Notes under the pieces: model-generated | What the model saw: only the letters and a program-made list of their open reading frames with translations | The model's database searches: none | What the model was told of the DNA's origin: nothing | From: Collinsella sp. AF23-2 | GTDB lineage: Bacteria > Actinomycetota > Coriobacteriia > Coriobacteriales > Coriobacteriaceae | DNA length: 64,000 nt | Assembly (NCBI RefSeq): GCF_003459245.1 | Contig: NZ_QRVG01000004.1 | Coordinates: forward strand, 18,175-82,174 | Direction: 5' to 3' | Made by a program: the position numbers and the translations under genes | In this document: in pieces, positions 59,510-64,000 of the stretch | Layout of the letters: every line of letters begins with the position of its first letter | How positions within the stretch are numbered: position 1 is the stretch's first letter

Positions 59510-62395
59510 ATGTCCAAGAGATTCATCCATTTCAGCCGTTTCGGCGCATACCTCGGCGAGCTCACGCCGATGCAGGCCACGCGCACGCGCAATGTCGACC
59601 AGTGCGGCGTTGACAAGGTGGAGCTCGTCCTGATGGACAACGGTGTCAACAAGTACGACCGCATCGTGTTCTGTGATTCCATGGGGCGCACGTGCGAATG
59701 GATCGTCATGTCCTCGCGCGAGTCGAGGGCGAAGAGCATACCTATCTGCACCGTCAACTGCTACGGCTCCATGCAGGAGCTATCGCGACATTTCATGCCG
59801 ACGCTACGCCGCGGCTCCAAAGACACGCCCGAGCAGGCTCTTGCAAAGGCACTCGATGGCACCAGATGGTCGGTAGGCCAGTGCGACGAGGGCAGCGGCG
59901 AATACAGCGTCTACCACAAGTCCTCGCTGGCTTCCGTCAAAGATATAGCCGAAGCCTACAAAATGGAGGTCGAGCCGGTAATCGAGTTGTCTGCAGACGG
60001 CAACTCCATCGCCAAGCGCTCGGTCTGCCTGGTCAAGCGCCTCGGTCGTGCCAATACTGCGCTGCGTCTCGACTACGGTAGCGGTCTGTCCGGCATTGAC
60101 CGAGTTCTGTCCGCAGATGACGTGGTTACGCGCTTATATTGCTACGGCAAGGGCGTACAGACAACGGATGACGATGGAAATGCGACTGGCGGATATTCGC
60201 GTAAGATCACATTTGCCGACATCAACGGCGGCAAAGAGTACATCCAGGATGATTCACTGCTCGAGGTCTGGGGCGTGCCAGGTCCCGATGGGTCGCTCAT
60301 GCACACCGAGGGCATCTTTGAGGACGGAGACTGCGAGGACAAGGCAACGCTTCTCGCCGAGGGCAGGGCTGCGCTCGCCGAGCGCTCGAAGCCCATCGTG
60401 AGCTACGAGGGTACGGTCGAAGCCCTCGGTCGCGCGGGATTCGATGCCAGCGCCTGCGACCTCGGCGATAACCTCCAGATGGTCGACACCACGTTCCCAA
60501 AGCCGCTGCGACTGAGCGGTCGCGTGCTTGAGATCGTGGAAGACCTGCTCAGTGACGGCTCGCCGTCCACCGTGAAGGTCGGCAACGTCATCGAGGGCAT
60601 CGTCAAGCGCTCCGATCGCGTGCAGCAGACAATCGACCGCCTGACGAGCAGCGCCGGCAGTTGGGACAGCGCCGCCACGCTCGGCAGCGCCTACCTCAAT
60701 GGGCTTATCGACGGCCTGAACAAGGTGATGAACGAGACCGGCGGCTACACCTACATCAAGCCCGGCAAGGGCCTGTTCGTCTACGACAAACCGGAGGATG
60801 CCAACCCGACCATGTGCATCCAGATCGGCGGCGGCTACTTCCGCATCGCCGACGGCAAGAATTCGGACGGCACGTGGAACTTCCGCACGCTCGGCAACGG
60901 GCATGGTTTGGTGGCCGATGCGATCGTCTCCGGCACCATCAGCGCCAACCTGATCAAGGCCGGCATCATCAAAGACAAAAGCGGCAAGAACTACTGGAAT
61001 CTCGATGCCAGCGAGGTCCGTCTAGGCCCCGGCGCCAAGCTTGACGGCAAGGACATCGCAACAACGAACACTGTGGTCAAGTCCACGGTGAAGCTCTACG
61101 CGAAGAATCAGTCCGACACAGTGCCGCCTCTGAACATGCAGAATCCCGAGTTGGGATGGTCTGAGGACATACCGCAATGGTCGAACGGCTATTTCATCTG
61201 GGAGATGGACCGCATCACCTACGGCGACGGCTCGGTCAACCATTCAACGCCCGTCCTCGTGGCTGCGCTGAATAAGGCGAACCAGAGTGCCTACGACCTC
61301 AACCAATCTCTCAACGACCTCGATACCACGGTCAACGACCTCGCCACAGACGGCGTCGTGACCGAGGCTGAGAAGGCTGCGGTCAAGAAGATTCAGCAGA
61401 CCATCGACAAGGAGAAGGACGAGCTGACAACGCAGTTCAACGGTCTGAAGTCCAACAAGTCGTTGAATCAATATTTCATCGGCAATGTCCTAGGCCCAAC
61501 GTACAATTCTGCTTTCGGTACAGGCGGCTCATACGGCTCGCTCAACACCGCCATCTCGGACGTGCTCAAATGCACCACGAAGGAAGCGCTGGACAGCGCC
61601 ATGGCTACCTATAAGTCCTGCTACAACACGCACTCAGGTAATGTCAACACATATACCGCCGCGGCACGTCAGGCGCAGCATGCCATCGAGCAACAGGATG
61701 CCAAGTCTATGGCGCAGGGTCTGCTCGACAACTACGACGATGATTTGAACCAGCTCAAGATTTTCAACCGTCTGACAAACAACGGTACCGAGCAGGGCAT
61801 CTACATGCAGGACAACAAGCTGTACATGAACGCCAGCTACCTTGCCGCAGGCATCATCGCAGACGTGACCAACACGAACAGCTGGAATCTCAAGACCGGT
61901 TATCTCAAGACGACGCGCGGCACCATCGGCGGATTCACCATCGACAAATATAACATCTCCAACAACAGGCTGTCGCTTCAGGACGACGGTCCTCATTTCA
62001 TCTATGACGGCAAAGACATCGGCTTCATCGGTAGCAACCATCTCGTCGAGCACCCAAGCGTATACGGACTTAACTTCAATCTGAAAGAGTCCGGCGGCTA
62101 TATGTCTTGGGCTGCGATGAAGAACGCAGACGATCCGTATTACGCAATGAAGCTGACGTATGCGAACAAGCCAAACATCGGTTTCACGGCCTATGCGCTC
62201 AACGCCGGATGCGATCTGGACATGCACAACTGGTCGATTAAAAACATCGGCAACGGATGTACCAATACGCTTCGATTTACCGTTGTCACCAACGCCAACA
62301 AAGACGGAAGCTTTACGTTCTCAAACGGATGCAGCATGAAGTTCGAGGGCGGTTTGCTTACACACTTTGCATGGCCTGTGAATAACTATTCGTAG
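59510..62395 (+). CDS. Tail-associated baseplate/receptor protein
   Basis: 961 residues. The N-terminal ~370 residues resemble the gp37/Prophage_tail (Tal) hub fold (MSKRFIHFSRFGAYLGELTP ... DLGDNLQMVDTTFPKPLRLS). A middle helical part (residues ~590-760, LNDLDTTVNDLATDGVVTEA, KKIQQTIDKEKDELT) may be a trimeric coiled coil. The C-terminal ~170 residues (GGFTIDKYNISNNRLSLQDD ...) look beta-rich and could contact the host surface. No hydrolase motif identified. This is the best candidate for host recognition in the window. Confidence 0.8.
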   Translation: MSKRFIHFSRFGAYLGELTPMQATRTRNVDQCGVDKVELVLMDNGVNKYDRIVFCDSMGRTCEWIVMSSRESRAKSIPICTVNCYGSMQELSRHFMPTLRRGSKDTPEQALAKALDGTRWSVGQCDEGSGEYSVYHKSSLASVKDIAEAYKMEVEPVIELSADGNSIAKRSVCLVKRLGRANTALRLDYGSGLSGIDRVLSADDVVTRLYCYGKGVQTTDDDGNATGGYSRKITFADINGGKEYIQDDSLLEVWGVPGPDGSLMHTEGIFEDGDCEDKATLLAEGRAALAERSKPIVSYEGTVEALGRAGFDASACDLGDNLQMVDTTFPKPLRLSGRVLEIVEDLLSDGSPSTVKVGNVIEGIVKRSDRVQQTIDRLTSSAGSWDSAATLGSAYLNGLIDGLNKVMNETGGYTYIKPGKGLFVYDKPEDANPTMCIQIGGGYFRIADGKNSDGTWNFRTLGNGHGLVADAIVSGTISANLIKAGIIKDKSGKNYWNLDASEVRLGPGAKLDGKDIATTNTVVKSTVKLYAKNQSDTVPPLNMQNPELGWSEDIPQWSNGYFIWEMDRITYGDGSVNHSTPVLVAALNKANQSAYDLNQSLNDLDTTVNDLATDGVVTEAEKAAVKKIQQTIDKEKDELTTQFNGLKSNKSLNQYFIGNVLGPTYNSAFGTGGSYGSLNTAISDVLKCTTKEALDSAMATYKSCYNTHSGNVNTYTAAARQAQHAIEQQDAKSMAQGLLDNYDDDLNQLKIFNRLTNNGTEQGIYMQDNKLYMNASYLAAGIIADVTNTNSWNLKTGYLKTTRGTIGGFTIDKYNISNNRLSLQDDGPHFIYDGKDIGFIGSNHLVEHPSVYGLNFNLKESGGYMSWAAMKNADDPYYAMKLTYANKPNIGFTAYALNAGCDLDMHNWSIKNIGNGCTNTLRFTVVTNANKDGSFTFSNGCSMKFEGGLLTHFAWPVNNYS

Positions 62396-62413
62396 AGAAG
62401 AGAAAGGATCGCA

Positions 62414-62605
62414 ATGGAGGATATGAAGTACGTAATGGAAGCAGGTGTTCCGACGGCAGGGGCTGGTGAGCCAGTTGAAGTCCAGGGGACCAGCACGACT
62501 TTGGCACGTGATGTCAAGCGCATCGATTCCAAGGTGAATCTGCTTTTGAAAGCCTTGGGAGTAAGCACAGCAAGCCTGGAGGACGATACCGTTGAAGCTA
62601 ACTAA
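62414..62605 (+). CDS. 63-residue tail-region protein
   Basis: MEDMKYVMEAGVPTAGAGEP, then a helical segment KRIDSKVNLLLKALGV. AGAGAAAGGA precedes the ATG. It overlaps the next gene's TTG start by 14 bases. Unknown; possibly a small baseplate accessory protein. Confidence 0.5.
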   Translation: MEDMKYVMEAGVPTAGAGEPVEVQGTSTTLARDVKRIDSKVNLLLKALGVSTASLEDDTVEAN

Positions 62606-62972
62606 CGAGAAGATCGCTGCAATGTGCCGAGACCTCGACAACGGCGTGCTGGATAACGTCGGCATCGTGGGCTACACGGCGGCGCGAAACTACCGCGCCT
62701 TGCACGACGTGGCTGAACCATTCCTCACCCAGCGCAACAAGTTGATCGTGGAGTACGGCGAAGCGCAGTACGACGATGACGGCAACATCAACGATTATGT
62801 GGTCGACCCCAAATCGGAGAAGTTCGCCGAGTTCGCCGCTAAGTACCAGGAGCTTGCCGATATTGAGTGTGAGGTCGAGATTCTGACTCTGCCAGAGGAG
62901 AAAGCAATTGACGCCATCAGTGGCGCTCAGCTGCTCCAACTCGATTGGATGTTCGAGCGCGACCGAGACTGA
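62592..62972 (+). CDS. DUF1617-like phage protein
   Basis: 126 residues from TTG 62592 with GGAGG upstream. MKLTNEKIAAMCRDLDNGVL, EPFLTQRNKLIVEYG and KYQELADIECEVEILTLPEE follow the DUF1617 pattern of tail-module proteins in Gram-positive phages. No biochemical role is known. Confidence 0.7.
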   Translation: MKLTNEKIAAMCRDLDNGVLDNVGIVGYTAARNYRALHDVAEPFLTQRNKLIVEYGEAQYDDDGNINDYVVDPKSEKFAEFAAKYQELADIECEVEILTLPEEKAIDAISGAQLLQLDWMFERDRD

Positions 62973-63029
62973 TCCGGCGGGGGACAGCTGTCCGATTATT
63001 GACCGCAGCAAGCAACTAAGGGGGTCAGA

Positions 63030-63824
63030 ATGGCTCTAGACAACTTCCGTCGCATCACCATCAATGTGGACACGGCAAATGATTACATCCCGCCAGTGAC
63101 GCTCTCCGGCGGCGATTCAAACGGTCGCACGCTTTTGGTCAAGCTTACGGACAACGGTAAGGCGATCACGTCCGCCGCCGGCATCACGGCGAAGCTGGCG
63201 TACGCCGATGGGTGCGGCAACAGCGGCTACAAGACGATGACCCCGGTCAGCGGTTATGAGACCGCCGCCTGGGAGTGCGCGGCACCCGGCAGCGTGCTCA
63301 AGACCGATTCAGCGCATCTGTGCGTACAGTTCTGGCAGGGCTCCGATGTGGTCTGCACACGTGTCTTCCATGCTTCGGTCGACCGAAATCTCGTATCGCT
63401 CGAATCCGGCACGACCAGCGGCGATGCGGTCAAGGAGCTTTACGACACGATCGCGAACCTCAATCAGGTCATTAATCGCGCCAACGCATCAGCGAACAAG
63501 GCTGATTCGTCCGCCGCTTCGGCAGATGCGAACGCCGACGCCGCGAACAGGGCGGCAAGCGCAGCCACCGCCGCAGCAAAGCAGGCCAACGCCGCGGCAT
63601 CCGCGACCAAGCCATACTACATGCAGGCCGCGGAGCCCGCCCGCGACAAACGCGTGGACGGCATGCTCTGGATGCAGACCAACGAGAGCACCAAGAAGAT
63701 CGCGGCATTCAACCGCTGGGATGCAGGGCTTCCCGGCACGGCGCTGTGGCCCGGCGCCACGACATTCCCCTCCGACAGCACATTCCCCGATGAAAAGGGC
63801 GCTTGGACCGCCTTCGGTATCTAA
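63030..63824 (+). CDS. Baseplate upper protein (BppU-like)
   Basis: 264 residues. The N-terminal ~130 residues (FRRITINVDTANDYIPPVTL ... LCVQFWQGSDVVCTRVFHAS) match the BppU N-terminal immunoglobulin-like domain. A long Ala/Asn helical linker follows (SANKADSSAASADANADAAN). The final part has a short tail-fibre C-domain (VDGMLWMQTNESTKKIAAFN). GGGGG precedes the ATG. Confidence 0.75.
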   Translation: MALDNFRRITINVDTANDYIPPVTLSGGDSNGRTLLVKLTDNGKAITSAAGITAKLAYADGCGNSGYKTMTPVSGYETAAWECAAPGSVLKTDSAHLCVQFWQGSDVVCTRVFHASVDRNLVSLESGTTSGDAVKELYDTIANLNQVINRANASANKADSSAASADANADAANRAASAATAAAKQANAAASATKPYYMQAAEPARDKRVDGMLWMQTNESTKKIAAFNRWDAGLPGTALWPGATTFPSDSTFPDEKGAWTAFGI

Positions 63825-63839
63825 CGAAAGGACACCATA

Positions 63840-64000
63840 ATGGCATTCGAGAAAATCGTATTCGCAATGAAGACTTGGAAGGACAAGGTCTCCGGTAACA
63901 CTCCCGTCACCGCCGCGGAGCTGAACCGAATCGAGAAGGGAATCAGCGACTGCGCGAAGCAGACCAATGCTCTCGGGGATTCCGTATCCCAGAAACTCGG
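63840..64000 (+). CDS. Next tail/baseplate gene (5' part only)
   Basis: Starts at ATG 63840 after GAAAGGACACC. The visible 53 codons read MAFEKIVFAMKTWKDKVSGN, PVTAAELNRIEKGISDCAKQ. The WKD...NTPVTAAELNRIE segment resembles the start of phage baseplate or fibre proteins. Cut by the right edge, so no full-length statement is possible. Confidence 0.6.
   Translation, partial: MAFEKIVFAMKTWKDKVSGNTPVTAAELNRIEKGISDCAKQTNALGDSVSQKL

Larger units (their letters stand above)
28457..64000. mobile_element. Prophage (HK97-type siphophage), left part, continuing past the window
   Basis: Continuous phage gene order: integrase, lysogeny switch, early genes, recombination/replication, HNH and terminases, portal, protease, capsid, connectors, tail, baseplate. 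The left boundary is placed at the inverted repeat ending at 28456. The right end, lysis genes and attR are not in the window. Structural genes are intact, but two small accessory genes near 40 kb are broken. Confidence 0.95.

Overview
The window looks like a chromosomal segment of a GC-rich human-gut actinobacterium of the Coriobacteriia, most likely Collinsella or a close relative. This is inferred from gene order, GC-ending codons, frequent GTG starts, an actinobacterial integration host factor and the partner-type pyrK/pyrD pair. It was not confirmed by any database search. No rRNA, tRNA or CRISPR array was seen.

Bases 1-28448 are host core genome. A bifunctional aldehyde/alcohol dehydrogenase (adhE) runs off the left edge on the minus strand. 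Between it and rpmB lies a small decayed element carrying the C-terminal piece of a REP-associated transposase. A pyrimidine operon follows (pyrR-B-C-K-D-F, behind a leader with attenuator-like hairpins). Next come mihF-gmk-rpoZ-thiI, the DNA-uptake pair comEA-comEC with holA, and rpsT. Then come lepA-dusB-hemW, two different dnaJ-type genes, the tightly coupled mtaB-phoH-ybeY-dgkA-era-recO cluster, and rpsO. Most genes overlap or are a few bases apart, and clear intrinsic terminators follow thiI and rpsT.

From the 3' end of rpsO to the right edge (about 28.46-64 kb) is the left part of an integrated siphophage of the HK97 type. A tyrosine integrase faces rpsO. A lysogeny switch follows: a leftward XRE repressor, three operator-like repeats between divergent promoters, and a rightward Cro-like gene. 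An early region of coupled micro-genes and one unresolved 0.75-kb stretch comes next. Then there is a recombination/replication module: an SMC-like ATPase, a Sak4-like RecA-fold ATPase, a DUF669 protein, a DEAD/DEAH helicase, dUTPase, a DUF3310 protein, HNH and a primase-helicase, followed by a structured repeat region that could be the replication origin, and RusA. In the middle of this module is an accessory block of small genes, two of which are broken.

The late region starts with an HNH nuclease and the terminases. It continues with portal, protease, capsid, connectors, tail tube, a tail chaperone with an apparent -1 frameshift product, tape measure, distal tail protein, a large baseplate/tail protein and a BppU-like protein, and is cut by the window edge. 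Lysis genes, attR and the right end of the prophage lie outside the window.

Points that merit most attention are the predicted attachment core at the end of rpsO, the three-operator switch, the repeat/hairpin array behind the primase-helicase, a 22-bp near-repeat shared by the attL flank and the terminase leader, the frameshifted tail chaperone, and the membrane-anchored DnaJ-like protein.
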